A DNA stretch of 64,000 bases. Origin: Protopterus annectens (lineage: Eukaryota > Chordata > Ceratodontiformes > Protopteridae). The notes under the pieces are model-generated. The model was not told the origin of the DNA and searched no databases. It worked only from the letters and a program-made list of their open reading frames with translations. The DNA is taken from NCBI RefSeq assembly GCF_019279795.1, contig NC_056750.1, forward strand, positions 828,082,516-828,146,515. The letters are read 5' to 3'. Shown piece after piece: positions 1 through 12,266 of the stretch. Position 1 is the stretch's first letter. Every line of letters begins with the position of its first letter. The position numbers were made by a program, and so were the translations under genes.

Positions 1-910
1 ACAGATGCTGGTGGTGTAAGTAGTATTAAAGCAGTAGGACTGAGAAATACCACTTACGAGTGCGAACACAGATTCTGGTGGTGTAAGTACTAATAAAGTA
101 GTAGGACTGAGGAATACCTCTTACTATTGTGAACACAGATTCTGGTGGTGTAAGTAGTATTAAAGCAATAGGACTGAGGAATACCTCTTACTAGTGCGAA
201 CACAGACACTGGTGGTGTAAGTACTATTAAAGCAGTAGGACTGAGGAATACCTCTTACTAGTGCGAACACAGACGCTGGTGGTGTAAGTACTATTAAAGC
301 AGTAGGACTGAGGAATACCTCTTACTAGTGCAAAGACAGACGCTGGTGGTGTAAGTACTATTAAAGCAGTAGGACTGAGGAATACCTCTAACTAAAGCAA
401 ACACAGATGCTAGTGGTGTATGTACTATTATAGCAGTAGGACTGAGGAATACCTCTTACTTGTGTGAACACAGACTCTGGTGGTGTAAGTACTATTAAAG
501 CAGTAGGACTGAGGAATACCTCTTACTAGTGCGAACACAGATGCTGGTGGTGTAAGTACTATTAAAGCAGTAGGACTGAGGAATACCTCTTACTAGTGCA
601 AACACAGACGCTGGTGGTGTAAGTACTATTAAAGCAGTAGGACTGAGGAATACCTCTTACTAGTGCGAACACAGACACTGGTGGTGTAAGTACTATTAAA
701 GCAGTAGGACTGAGGAATACCTCTTACTAGTGCAAACACAGACGCTGGTGGTGTAAGTACTATTAAAGCAGTAGGACTGAGGAATACCTCTTACTAGTGC
801 AAACACAGACGCTGGTGGTGTAAGTACTATTAAAGCAGTAGGACTGAGGAATACCTCTTACTAGTGCAAACACAGACGCTGGTGGTGTAAGTATTATTAA
901 AGCAGTAGGA
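1..910. repeat. 67-bp minisatellite, about 13.6 copies, cut by window edge
   Basis: Head-to-tail repeats with a period of 67 bp; the phrase 'ctggtggtgtaagtactatt' recurs every 67 bases with a few substitutions per copy. There are no unique spacers, so it is not a CRISPR array. The array stops abruptly near 910, where LINE coding sequence begins. Confidence 0.95.
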
Positions 911-1313
911 CAAGCACAACAAGTCCAAATATGACTCAGTCATTGTCCATGTGGGTGTGAATGACCTGAGATGTATCACCCTGGACTACATGAAAAGAGA
1001 TGTGATGGAACTCTCAGATTATGTGGCCCAGGCAGGTATAACACCAGTTCTGAGCAGTATTCTACCATCACCCAGAATGATATCACAGTACGTGTAGAAA
1101 ATGATTGACTTCATCAATTGGCTATGTTTCTGGTGTCATTCTATGGAGATCCATTATCTGTCTGCCTGGGACAAGATAATCGACAGACCTCGATGCTTTG
1201 CCGGAGATGGCCTGCATCTGTCACTCCAGGGTTTCTGGCTTCTCGGTAAGGTTCTTGCTGAACCTATAGTGCCTTTTTTAGACAATGTTCCAAAGACCAA
1301 AATTCCCCAGTAA
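911..1313 (+). pseudogene. Family A ORF1: C-terminal part of SGNH esterase domain
   Basis: The translation contains VIVHVGVNDL (about 938-967), the SGNH block with the G-x-N-D motif, and, in the frame starting at 1101, DGLHLSLQGF with the catalytic-type D-x-x-H block. CR1-type ORF1 esterases are thought to help the ribonucleoprotein interact with membranes or lipids. A stop at about 1096 separates the two blocks, and the N-terminal coiled-coil or zinc-finger part is absent. The minus-strand copy at 63765-63995 has the matching block DGLHLSPLGFR, which confirms the family. ORF1 ends just before ORF2, as in other two-ORF LINEs. Confidence 0.75.
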
Positions 1314-4141
1314 CTGCTACAAACAAATGCAATCTGAGGGTCATGCTGCTCAGTGCTAGAAGTCTAAATCTTAAGATGCACTTGTTCAAAGCTCTCCTCA
1401 AAATTGAGAATGTTGACATCTGTCCTGTAATGGAGACCTGGTTTAAATAGGCAGAAAGCACCCCTGCACTCCCAGGCTACAACTCATTCCATACCTTTCA
1501 GCTGCAGAATACAGCCGGAAACTCCAAAGGCGGTGGTGTCTCCATATTCACAAAGGATACACACACCACCCGACTGGTAGCCCGGCATAATGCATACGAG
1601 ATACGTCAGGTACATTTATCACTGGGTAAGACGGAGATACAAGTGATAGCCTGCTACAGAACCCCAACCATGTCCCTTGACTCTTAATCCAACTTCCTAA
1701 GCACCCTGGGATCTATCAAGGTCCAGCCTAGTACTCTCATACTGGGTGACTTCAACTACCCTTCCATCATCTGGGAAAACTATTCTAGTACCAATGTACA
1801 GGCCCAGCGCTTCCTGGAATTTATCAGTTCCAGTATCCTGGACCAGCACATTCTGACCCCCATTAGAGTAAACAACATCCTCGACCTGGTTAGCACCAAC
1901 ATGAGAGACTATTGCTCCACACTCATAGTCAACTTCTCCCTGGTTAAATCCAACCACAAACTGATCACCATAGAAATTTCCATGTTACTCACACCCACCA
2001 CTAAGGTGACCACCCTGAAAAACTTCTCCAAAACTGACTTTGGGCTCCTAAAGACAGAGGTAGCTAACCTTTCAGCACCCATGCCAGTGGAAAATAGCTG
2101 TATAATTGCCAAATCATACAGCAATACACTGTACAAGCATGTACACAAATGCATGGATCTCGCCATACCAAATAGAACCAAGACGATCTCCTCCAAAAAA
2201 AGAAAGCCAATATGGTGGTTTCCAGCCATCGATGGACTCTACAATAGAAGGAGAAAACTGTTGCAGAAAAAAAATGAAGTCACAAGACTGGAAAAACTCA
2301 CTTACCAGACTCAACAAAAATTTGAGATCCCTTATCAAGTCCTCTAAAGCCAGCTATGAAGGCAGAATTGCAGTTGACACCAAAAACAACCACAAAGCCT
2401 TCTATAGCTATACCAAGCACCTCCAAGGCAATAGCCAGATTTGCGCCAAGTTATTGCACAATGGTACCTCCTATACCAAGCCAACAGATATAGCCAACAT
2501 ATTGGCCGACAGATTCAGTGCCAATTTTACCTGTCTCTCCCCACAAAAGGCCTTATCACAATACCAGAAGAAAGCCTGATACCCACCATTTCTGTGGCAC
2601 AGTTAAAAGCTGCATTGTCCAAAGCCAAGAATACAGCAGGCAAGGGACCTGATAATATCCTTGGCTGCATCCTACATGAAATACAAAATGAACTGGCACC
2701 ACACCTGTGTGCCCTGTTCAATCACAACCTTACCTCAGGCTTTGTCCCTAATGAATGGTGCACTTCTACAGTCATCCCTCTCCACAAAGGGGGAGCAACT
2801 ACAGACTCTGGGAACTACCACCCCATTAGCCTGATGAGTCTGCTATGTAAAGTTATGGGGCACATCATCATGGACCTGCTCAGCAAAGATATACGCAATC
2901 TCCAAACTCTTGACCCCACACAGTTTGGCTTCATCGAAGGAAGATCCTACCTGCTGAACTTGGTTGACTTCTTTGAGGCAGTCACCAAGGCTGTGGATGA
3001 GGGTATGGCAGTGCATGCAGCCTACCTCGACCTGGCCAAGGTCTTTGATACCATTCCCCACTTGGGTATCATTGATAAACTCACCAAACTAGGCATTAAT
3101 CCTTATATCATTAGCTGAGCTGCAAACTGGTTCACAGACAGGACACACAGAGTGAAAGTTGCAGACTCCAAGTCAGACTGTTGACCAGTCACAAGTGGAG
3201 CCCCACAGGGCTCTGTCCTGGGCCCTCTCCTATTTGGCATCTACTTCTCAGAAGTCCAGGCCAACACAGAGGGACTTTGGCTGACCAAGTTCACTGATGA
3301 CTGCAAGCAAGGAGTCATTGTCAACTCCCCAAGTGATGCAGACATCCTACAAAAGGTCCTCTCTGAGACCAATGACCAGTGTTGGAACTAATGCCTTAAG
3401 CTTAAAGCCAAAAAATATGTTATCATTCCCTTTGGAAAAAATTCAGCTCCCATGAATTACCACATCAATGGGAGCCCACTAAACACTGAAGGGACCATAA
3501 GAGATCTGGGCACCTAGGTCAACAGTCACCTCATCTTCGACCCCCATGTTGTCACTGTGGTCAGAAAATCCTTCTATGTGGCACATCCTATAACCAAAGG
3601 GTTTACATCCAGAAATATAGAAGTCATCATCCCTCTCTACACATCCCTCATTAGACCATTCATTGAATATAATGCACCGTTTGGCATGTACCTGACCAGA
3701 CACCTACAACAGCTGGAGATACCACAAAAGTACCACACAAAAAGAATCCTAGGCCTTAAACACATGTCCTACATGGACAGACTCAAGTAACTTTAGCTGT
3801 TCTCAGTCTCATATCATCTACTCAGAGGTGAGCTCTGCTTGACTTACAAAGCCATGTCCAACCCAGCCCTACTTGAAATGCTACACCTAAAGAAATCCAA
3901 ATCCCCCCGTGCCACATGCTCCAGAGACCACAACCTCACTACCACAATCAACAGAACATGCTGGAGGGACAAGTTCATCTCCCAAAGACTGCCCATACTC
4001 TGGAATAAGCTTACCATTCATGTCAAGCAGAGCACCTTGCTGGCCCTCGTCAAGAGAAATCTCGATGAGTGGATGGGTAACAGAAAGTTCACCCCAGGGA
4101 TCACTCTAGATGCCCTACTGGATAGAGGCACTGTGAACTAA
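1314..4141 (+). pseudogene. Family A ORF2: endonuclease and reverse transcriptase, inactivated
   Basis: The product would nick target DNA and reverse-transcribe the LINE RNA. The endonuclease region is read from about 1340 (ARSLNLKMHLFKALLK, later GDFNYPSI) and is broken by stops. The linker 1901-2347 contains KKRKPIWWFPAIDGLYNRR. RT motifs follow: IPLHKGGATTDSGNYHPISL, motif A LDLAKVFDTIPH (about 3025-3061), GAPQGSVLGPLLF (3197-3235) and motif C as FTDD (about 3290-3301). The C-terminal region ends at 4141. Frameshifts near 2300 and 2540, and stops near 3116, 3181, 3390, 3516 and 3788, show it is dead. Confidence 0.85.
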
Positions 4142-4242
4142 CATTGGGTGGCACTGTGTCAGGGAATATTTGGGGGGCTAGGCTTGTAAAGGCTCCAGGG
4201 CCATTAGCCTAATACACACTTATGAACCTATGAACCTATAAA

Positions 4243-5129
4243 GTGAATGCACAAGTGAGTTATTCTAAAGTAGTACAAGTCCTTGTATGGGGCTATGTTA
4301 TGATACATACTTTATACACATATGAATATTTATATGAAGATCTAAACTACTATCTTTCAAGCCAGTTAAACAGTAAGTTTATAACTTATAACTAAGTTAT
4401 GAAAAAATAAATATATATGAGTTATACATGTAACTGACTTGGTAAAAGGAAGTAAATCAACTTCTTTACTAAAAGGTGATTTGGAAACCTACACTGCAAA
4501 TATTTGCTTGATGACAGAAGAATGCGATGCACTTCTTTTAATTGCATTCAACAGTGTACTTCTATGTTATAATAATATTCCACCTCCAGAGCCCTAACTA
4601 GGATGGGGTGGCAAGGTTAGCTGCCTTGAATGCAAGGTGCCAGTAGTTTGGGAGTGCAGTGCCAGTTCATAAATAGACACCAGTAATACATTTGGGGTTA
4701 CTATATGCTACTTTAACCACAGAAGCAGCTTGTTATATCAGTAGGCTCTATTTTCCTTGGAGTTGGTGGAAACTCAGCTGGATGTAAAAAATCCCACAGC
4801 ATCAATTGAAAAGAGTAGAGGAACTTCCCAGATGCCCTGGCCAAATCCCCTAGTAATATAAGTACTACCTCACATCTCCCCTGAAGAGTTTCACAGGATA
4901 CTTTGGTCTTAAAGTTTGAGTTGCTACTCAAATTTGAACCTAGGAGGAAGCCAGTTTGGGGATCTGCCCATTGCACATGATGTCCAAGCCATGCTTTTGT
5001 CCACTTCAAATACTTTCTCACCTCTTCCATGCCCTCTTGAGTTCTCATTGAATTACTTTTCCACCTCTCATTCCATTTTTTTTGTGAATATGTACTTTCT
5101 TAGACTCAGGAAATATTTAGTCTCTCCAT
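4243..5129. other. No recognised feature
   Basis: AT-rich non-coding DNA. I see no convincing reading frame, promoter, RNA gene or repeat structure; short open frames here lack any family motif. Confidence 0.6.
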
Positions 5130-6640
5130 TCTGCTACCTGTGACCTTTTTCTTCCTCTTCTTTGCTTCCTGTTCAGAACAATCCTTCACCTCTCATGGAG
5201 AAGTCTTGTGTGCTCATATCATGATCCTCCCATGTCTTCTGGTCTCTAGCAAAAACACTCCAAGTTCCTCCAGACAATTGCCACATGTTTTCCCCTCCAT
5301 CAAATGTACCCCTTCAATTGTCTTTCTTCTGGTCTCCTCCTAGCAGTGTGATGTTCCTTCCTTTACATGACTTACCAAAGTGCATTCAGTACTCAGTGTG
5401 TGGCCAGATCAGGGTCTGTTGGAGGAGGACCATTACATTTTTGTTTTTGGAGTTTATTCCAGCAAGGGTCATCCCAGTATCTTGTTGGACGTTGCAACTG
5501 GCCTCTCCTTCTGCTATTGGTGGCTTGATTTAAATGTAATCTACACCAACAGGTCTGTTCCTTCTTATTCTGTTGCCATCAGTTATATCTCCATAACAGG
5601 TTCTTCAAATCAGGGTTGCTATGGAGATACAGTATTTACATTTGTCTGTAATGAGCCTAGACTACTATCTTGCAAGTCAATTAAACAATTATTCAGAATC
5701 CATGCATAGACTCTTCTCCCCATCCTTCAGTGCTTCTCCTAAAATTAACTTATTGGTAAAGAGAACAGTTGTGTTCTCCATCCTGTTTGATGGGTCTGAC
5801 AGGATCACGTTCAAGAGCACTGACCTCCAGTTGAGCCTTTCTTGTGCCTCTCTCTTCACTTTCCTCAGTCTGGACACTGTCCCTTTACCAAAACAGGTCT
5901 ATGTCCTGCCATTCAACCATGCAGCTCTTTAAATTCCAAACTCTTCTTCATATACCAACACTTCCAGTTTTATCAGGAGCTCCCTCTAGAGGTTTCATTC
6001 AAAGGCCTTCGTGAAATCCAGGTGGACTACACCTGTACTTCCCTATCAAATTCTCCTTTGATCCAGTCACAATATTGAATCAGCTTTAAGTAAGAGCAGC
6101 TTCTAGCCATACAACTATGATGACTGTTGTCCTGGATATGGTTTTACTTAAGAAAACTAATTTCTTGCTGTATTTTCTCCATGACTTTCCCAGCTGCTAC
6201 TTTTAGACTTTTTTAGAATAACTGTATTTCTATGCATTTTTCCTGCCACCACTCCTTGCATTGGTTTTACACTTGCTATTTTTCAGTCCTCAGAAATTTC
6301 AACAGTGCCCAGTGATCTACTGAGCTCCTGTATTAAGAGATCTGTTAATACGCTGGCAAGATTTCAGAGGGCTACAGGAAACAACCAATATGGAATATGT
6401 ATGTTATATTTTCGTAAGGAAGGCAATTCCCCTCTCGAAATCCTTCTTTCTTTCTATACTAGTGTTCTTCCTCTTTTCAGCATGGCACTCCACCATTTCT
6501 TTTACAAAAGATAAAGCAAAATATTTGATCAAAGTCTTTTCTCAGTTTTCCAGTATCTCCATCCCATGTTTGCTCAGCCTGACCAGACCTGTATTCCCTT
6601 CCTTCTAATTTCTCTAGGGCTACAGAATCTTTAGTTCTTC
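5130..6640 (-). pseudogene. Old CR1/L2-like LINE reverse transcriptase remnant
   Basis: Read on the minus strand, short in-frame stretches follow LINE RT order. 6375-6265 gives LASVLTDLLIQELSRSLGT followed by EISED*KIASVKP, the fingers region before the PIFKKG-type block. About 6200-6160 resembles the AGKVMEK block. 6040-5975 gives GVVHLDFTKAFE, motif A. About 5415-5380 gives LIWPHTEY*MHFG, the C-terminal 'RPHLEYCVQFW' block. Stops and frameshifts interrupt it throughout, so it is far older than the other LINEs here. No intact endonuclease was found, and the ends are uncertain by some hundreds of bases. Only weak similarity is seen in 6380-6640. Confidence 0.65.
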
Positions 6641-6949
6641 CTATTTACTCCTTCTAGTGACACACTTTCAGCTGGTTCATTTGCTGTTCTTTACTTACAT
6701 TTTTGCCTTTCTGCTTGCCTCTTTGTAGTGTATCTTCTAGCTACCTAATTGCTACCACCTCCTGCTTGCCCCATCATTTTCTCAGTCTTTAGTCACACCT
6801 TTCTTTTGAGACAAATTGGCCTTCTCCCCTTTTTTTCCTTTTTCCTCTTTCTCGGACCTTAGCTCATAGCCCTGGGAACCAAATCCCTGACTCATTTTCA
6901 TAGCTTGTTTTCTCACTTATCTTTATTGCAGTCCACCAGTCCACTAATC
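6641..6949. other. No recognised feature
   Basis: Pyrimidine-rich on the plus strand; it may be a further decayed part of the antisense LINE to its left. No motif could be read. Confidence 0.5.
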
Positions 6950-7737
6950 CATAGAGAGCACACCAACAGTGCAGGATTATAATGCCTTCCATAAATTCAG
7001 ATCAGCTAATATATAGACAGAGACTAAAGGTCAAAGTGTCTCGGTTTACATCAAAAATAAATATGCCCTAAGGCTGGTCAAACAGGACAATGCACTTGAG
7101 CTTCTCCATGTTCAAATCACCATAGACAAAAATCCAGTACCACTTCCTTTCAAGCTATAGGTCCACCTCTATGAGCCAAGAAAGCCATACCATGTATTTA
7201 AACTTATTGGAAACACTCACCATCCAACCCAATACCATATTTATGTGTAACTTTAATTAATGGCACCAAACGTACAGGCACAGAGACTCCTGGATTTTTT
7301 GAATACACATTCCCTGGAGCAGCTTGTCAATACATAAACCAGGGGTGCAACCCAGACTGGATCTGGTCCTCCCTAACATGGGAGAGTGCTGCCCATCCCC
7401 TAGTGTAATGTCTTCCATGGTAAGGTCAGACCACAAAAATGGGCTCCTTTGAAGTAAAAATAAAACCTAGAACAACAGCTAACCTTGGAATATTCCGAAA
7501 CTACTCTAAGGCTAATTTCCTGCTATTAAGTGATAACCTGGGAAAATTGTATTTCCCCATAAACCCTAAGCACACTGCTGCCTATGCAAAACTGTTCACA
7601 GAAACCCTATACAAGCATGTTAATACCTGCACAGAGACAGCTGTACCCAGCAGGAAGAAGTACAGAACTAACTCAAAAAGTAAGCCACCATGGTGGCATT
7701 GCAAAATCAATAGGCTGTATAACAGATGGAAAAACAT
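6950..7737 (+). pseudogene. Family A ORF2 fragment: endonuclease and linker
   Basis: The frames give SLYIKNKYALRLVKQ and, later, a block resembling the endonuclease 'LDLVL' region. The frame starting at 7439 gives YSKANFLLLSDNLGK and SKPPWWHCKINRLYNRWKN, which match the family A linker (NFSKTDFGLLK, KRKPIWWFPAIDGLYNRR). Several stops lie in the endonuclease part. The fragment ends exactly where the 3' tail of the antisense LINE at 7738 begins, so it was probably interrupted by that insertion. RT is not present here. Confidence 0.7.
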
Positions 7738-9290
7738 CATACATACATACATACAAATATTTCAAGCCTAGGCATTAATGCCCTTCTAGCTTGCCAATAT
7801 ACCAAAACACTTGTTCCCATAATAAGTGTCTAGGCTGTCTTAAAAAATATCTAAACTAGTACTTGCTTTAATGTAATTTGTTAGTTTATTCCATGTATCA
7901 GCTACTCTGTCAGAGAACCAATTAGTACACTTCTCATTCCTATAGAATCTTCTTCATAGGTTGTCTGATGACTCTCTAGTACTTTTTGATAAACCTAAGC
8001 ATTCCCAGAGATAGTTGTCTCTAAATGCCCTATATACCTGAATAAGATCTCCTCTTAGATATTTATAAGAAACACTAAACAAGTTCAGATATTTTAGTCT
8101 TTCATAAAAACTTAAATTTTCACGTCCATGTATATTGGTATATTTCTACTACCCTCTTTCTAGTTTACTCATGTTTGGTTTCTTATAAGGTCTCCATATT
8201 GTTATTCGATACTCAGGTTTGGGTCTAATGTAACTAACAAACAATGACTTCATCATTTCTGATTTCTTAGACTTTATAAGTCTTTTTATACAACCTATAG
8301 TTCTATAACTATCATTAACCAGTTGGTTGATATGATTAGAAAAACTAAAAGCTAACCCATTTACCCAGGTCCTTAAATTAATCTACAGTTTCAATCACTG
8401 TGTGCTGTATTAAATATTCACCTTTCAGTTTATGTTTCCCAAATCTCACGTGCTTAGATTTTGATGTATGTACCAGCATATTATTCTCTTGTGCTCAAAT
8501 GGTCAATTTAGTCAAATTATTTTGCAGACATGCCTTATCTGTAACACGTGTAATCAGTCTACCCAGTTTCAGGTCATTTGCATATAGAATGTAGAACACC
8601 TCAGATGAAAAAGTTAGGTCTGAAAGATACAAGTAAAGGCCTAGGACAGAGTCCAGTAGGAAACCCTGACTATAACCAAGAATTGTGTCCAGTTGCTGTA
8701 TGATACTTGCCATGTCCTATTTGTAAGCTGTGCAGCTATCCATCTTATCACAAGTACATTTATACCTAGTTGTTCTAATTTATTGATCATTTTTTTTGTG
8801 TATGACCCTGTCAAGTGCTGAAATTAAATTTATATAAATTACATCACAGCACAATTTTTCTTTCATATCTGTTATTATATTGTTATAGAACATCATGTTA
8901 CAGATGGTAATAGATCTGTTTTCAACATATGCATGCTGATATACGGTTTCAAGTCCCAAGCTATCCAATTCTGGTAATAACTTCTCCATTATTTTTCCAC
9001 AACATGAAAGTAGACTTATGGGTTTATATGAATCTGGGTTTGTCCTATACACCTTTCCCTTAATAAGTGCATGCCTCCAATCTTGAGGAATTTCCACATA
9101 TTTGTATGACCTAGTAAATAATAGATATAATGGTAGTGTACGTTGTTGCTGAAGTGTTCTCAGGTCATTATTACTAATTCCATCTCCTCCCTGTGCTTTG
9201 TGTGGATCCAGTTTGTGCAGTTCTTTTTTTGATATAATCTAATTTGATTCCAGTTTCTACAGTTACCTTGCTGTCACTAGGACAGCATCA
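7738..9290 (-). mobile_element. Family C LINE (CR1/L2/Rex1-like), 5'-truncated, minus strand
   Basis: Minus-strand RT: LDPHKAQGGDGISNNDLRTL (about 9225-9165), then the frame 9097-8780 with PQDWRHALIKGKVYR, PDSYKPISLLSCCGKIMEKL and motif A as VIYINLISALDRVIH. The usual first aspartate is replaced by asparagine. Motif C reads YANDLKLG (about 8595-8572) instead of YADD. The C-terminal region at about 8130-7780 includes RLKYLNLFSVSYKYLRGDLI and WNKLTNYIKASTSLDIF. The 3' end is a TGTA-type tail at about 7738-7760. Both catalytic motifs are damaged, so this copy is inactive. The right part (8755 onward) is included in the tandem duplication. Confidence 0.75.
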
Positions 9291-9599
9291 ATCTTCTGAA
9301 AATGTAGCCAATTTTCCAATATTTTTTTTTATTATTAATGCTCCAAGCATTAACAATCATCAGAGATGCATCAAATGTTGCTATCTGTGAACTGTTAAAT
9401 TTTTGACCTGGTAAAAATCCTGCCTAGTGTTGTCAAATATTACAAAATATCTGCTGCAACATTTATTTATTTATTTATGTTATTTTTTTCTACCTGTTCT
9501 AGTACTGAGGTGATGCATAAGACTGTTGGTGATAAATTTATGAGGAAGACTGATTATATAAGAATCCAGAATAAAACAAATGAAAGGTCACATGTGATT
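9291..9599. other. Spacer between family C LINE and minisatellite
   Basis: AT-rich, with a short 'atttatttatttat' run near 9462-9478. No coding motif. It is duplicated at 12803-13111. Confidence 0.5.
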
Positions 9600-9975
9600 G
9601 GTGGAAGTGACAGCACTGAGTGTTATACTGACTAGGTTACCTGTGTTTGGTGGAAGTGACAGCACTGAGTGTTATACTGACTAGGTTACCTGTGTTTGGT
9701 GGAAGTGACAGCACTGGGTGTTATACTGACTAGGTTACCTGTGTTTGGTGGAAGTGACAGCACTGGGTGTTATACTGACTAGGTTACCTGTGTTTGGTGG
9801 AAGTGACAGCACTGAGTGTTATACTGACTAGGTTACCTGTGTTTGGTGGAAGTGACAGCACTGAGTGTTATACTGACTAGGTTACCTGTGTTTGGTGGAA
9901 GTGACAGCACTGAGTGTTATACTGACTAGGTTACCTGTGTTTGGTGGAAGTGACAGCACTGGGTGTTATACTGAC
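9600..9975. repeat. 49-bp minisatellite, about 7.7 copies
   Basis: Unit begins 'ggtggaagtgacagcactga' and repeats every 49 bp, with an a/g variant in 'ctgagtg/ctgggtg'. It lies directly 5' of PLE coding sequence. The same array with the same variant order is in the second duplicate. Confidence 0.95.
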
Positions 9976-10837
9976 TTTCCTTGTACTATGCTGCTTCAAG
10001 AGCCTGTTGCTGATACCTGGGACATTGGAAATGGACTGAATACTATAAATGAAAGTTTTAATAATAATGCCTCATTGTTACAATATGCTGTAGAATGTAA
10101 TGATATATCTAATGAAGCATGTCTTAAGGGACTGTAGAATGATTTTGATGCAAACATGGAAAAGCATTGTGTTGAAATTACACATGAGAAATACTGTGAT
10201 GAATCTTTGGGGAACAAACAAAATCTAGATGTATTGAGCATAACCAATAAAGGAAATGATATATTTTGTTCAGCATGATTTTGAGTTTAATAATGTCTCT
10301 ATTGAAGCTATGTATAATGACAACAGTAATAATACAGGGACCAGTAATTACAATAATGAAAATGGAAATGTTTGTATTCTGCAGTATAAGGACCTTAAGA
10401 TTTATAACTACAGTGGAATCATATTAAATAACATCCATGCAGAACTATTTGTAAAAGGGTTTAGTTTTATCACTAAGAAACAGAATTATATGGTTAATAC
10501 CATTTAAGATTTGAAAATGTTTGCAAGGGCCATACATTTAAAGTTGGTAATGCAGAATGGGAAGGAGAGTGATGCAACTAGCGTAACCTTAAAAAGAAAA
10601 AGTACTTATAACCTCCCCATTACCACCAGTGGCCCTTTTCGAAAGATTGAACGAAATAGAATACAGGAATTTAATAGGGAATAAGACTAGATGGATTAAC
10701 CATAATTTAACAAAAGAGGAACAACAGGCATTAACAGAGTTACTGAGGAACCAAGAAGTAAGAATCATGATGCCCAATAAAGGGGAAGGGGTAGTTGTAA
10801 TGGAAAATTATCACTACATCACAAGAATGATGAAATA
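9976..10837 (+). pseudogene. Penelope-like element, N-terminal coding part (first duplicate)
   Basis: The frame starting at 10256 gives YNYSGIILNNIHAELFVKGF and FARAIHLKLVMQ, which fit the PLE N-terminal pattern 'NLS..LS..E..LL.KGL.F' followed by an 'F.R.LRLK' block. 10629-10837 gives LTKEEQQALTELLRNQEVRI and VVVMENYHYITRMMKYL, matching the PLE block that normally reads 'I.PADKGGAVVVMD...Y'. Stops near 10138 and 10505 break it. The coding sequence is cut at about 10837 by the family B LINE and resumes at 18139. Confidence 0.75.
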
Positions 10838-12266
10838 TCTAACAGAAACCTGGCTCAAACCAGTTACTAAGGACAATGATATAATCCTACCAGGTTATAA
10901 CATCCTGAGACTAGACCGTCTAAATAAAAAGGGTGGTGGGGTGGCGATATTGTTTAAATCTGAATTGCAGGTCACCTCACTAGATATTCAACCACCCTCA
11001 CCTAATAATACCAAGATCTTAGTGTCTAAACTCCAACTTAATTCTAAGACATCCATTTACATTATTTGCTCTTACATCCCCCAGGTAATAGCATTAATAC
11101 TTTTGAAAACACCCTTAGTTGACTCTCCACATCCTTCCCGCAATTAACCATACTCCTTGTTGATTTTAATATTGACTGGAAATGTTGTACTTCTGACAAT
11201 CCAACTACTCACATAAACCTTTATGGCTTTTATCAAACCATCACCTACCCTACCAAAACCCATAAACCTACCAACAAACAAACCACCTTATACTGGATAC
11301 TAGTTAACAGTAATCCCCAATTATATAAAATGGGCTTACTCCCTGATGATATTAGTGACCATTCTCTTACCTTTATAACTAGACAAAAGACCTCAATTCC
11401 CAATCAAATTAACTTCAGAACTACCCGGAACAAGAAAAATCTAAACCCAGTTAATTTTCAAGCAGAGCTTAAAGCCTGCAATTGGTCACCCCTAAAATAC
11501 CTACCTCTTGATGAAGCAGTCTCATACTTTAACAATAAATTCTTACAAATTCTGGAACACCATGCCTCGTCTTGCAATGTTAGAATTAGGAACAAACCTG
11601 CTCCTTGGCTCTCAGATGAGACAAGGCTAAAAATGCGACTGAGAAATAAAACCTGGACCAAATGGAGAAATACTAAAAACCCTACTGATCATTTAAACTT
11701 TAGACAGCTTAGAAATGCCACAAAAAATCAATATTCCTTTATAAAAAAAACTATGACCTTAAATTCCAACAAAACCAACATCAGAACCCACAAAAATTCT
11801 GGTCAGGAATAAATAAATTGCTCCATCCTGGACACTCCAAAACACCTACCCCCTCTAATTTGACTCAAAATTCTCCCAGCCAAATTGCTGATACTTTCAA
11901 CAAATTTTTCTCTGAAACTGTCCAATCTTTAGCTAATACCTTACCATCCATACCACCTGTTACCACCACTGAGTCACCCTTGCCAACCAATTTACCCCAC
12001 ATATTACATCTACAGCCTGTTTCAACATCTTTCATATGCATCCTACTTCTTAAACTTAAACCTTGCACTCCATCAGCTGACCTCCTACCAACTGAATATC
12101 TGCAAATGGCAGCTGGAGTACTTGCCTACCCGATTTCCATCTTAATTAAGAGAACCATTACAGAATGTTCCATCCCACATCTATGGAAAGTCTCACATAT
12201 TATCCCACTCCATAAGGGAGGTAACTCAAATGAACTCTCAAATTTCCGCCCCATAGCCCTACTTTC
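10838..12266 (+). pseudogene. Family B LINE, 5'-truncated, first duplicate (endonuclease to early RT)
   Basis: Starts inside the endonuclease at ETWLKPVTKDND and reads on through KKGGGVAILFKSELQV (frame to 11147), DDISDHSLTFITRQK with the catalytic SDH motif (frame starting at 11330), and the linker. The RT N-terminus starts at 11818 and includes IPLHKGGNSNELSNFRPIAL. It stops at 12266 because the next unit of the tandem duplication begins there, within ALLS of the RT. The first frame (10629-11147) is an accidental PLE-LINE fusion. Frame breaks near 11147-11330 and 11812 inactivate it. Confidence 0.85.

Larger units (their letters stand above)
911..4242 (+). mobile_element. Family A non-LTR retrotransposon (CR1/L2-like), decayed copy
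   Basis: One element in sense orientation: the end of an esterase-type ORF1, then ORF2 with AP-like endonuclease and reverse transcriptase, then a short 3' UTR ending in 'tatgaacctatgaaccta' (4221-4238). Short tandem-octamer tails are typical of CR1-type LINEs. An SGNH esterase in ORF1 is known from CR1 and from fish L2 elements. The 5' end is missing because the minisatellite abuts ORF1 internally. A second copy lies at 62430-64000 on the minus strand and fragments at 6950-7737, 21090-21835 and 57058-57256. Confidence 0.85.
8755..12266. repeat. Tandem segmental duplication, first unit (3512 bp)
   Basis: This block recurs immediately downstream at 12267-15774 with an offset of 3512 bp falling to 3508. 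It contains the 5' part of the family C LINE, a 49-bp minisatellite, the N-terminal part of a PLE and the first 1.4 kb of a family B LINE. Differences I found against the second unit: four single-base length changes, all in A, G or C runs (near 10600, 10785, 11140 and 11341), and one substitution (near 12092). Confidence 0.95.

Noticed and set aside
1-910. Regular direct repeats that could suggest a CRISPR array
   Set aside because: The 67-bp units are contiguous with no unique spacers, and the context is a vertebrate LINE.
5140-6080. Several plus-strand frames of 60-110 residues
   Set aside because: The minus strand carries recognisable RT blocks in order; the plus-strand frames have none.
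10838-10860. Target-site duplication flanking the LINE B insertion in the PLE
   Set aside because: A six-base 'gaatga' occurs on both sides (about 10827 and 18141) but is offset from the junctions and too short to trust.
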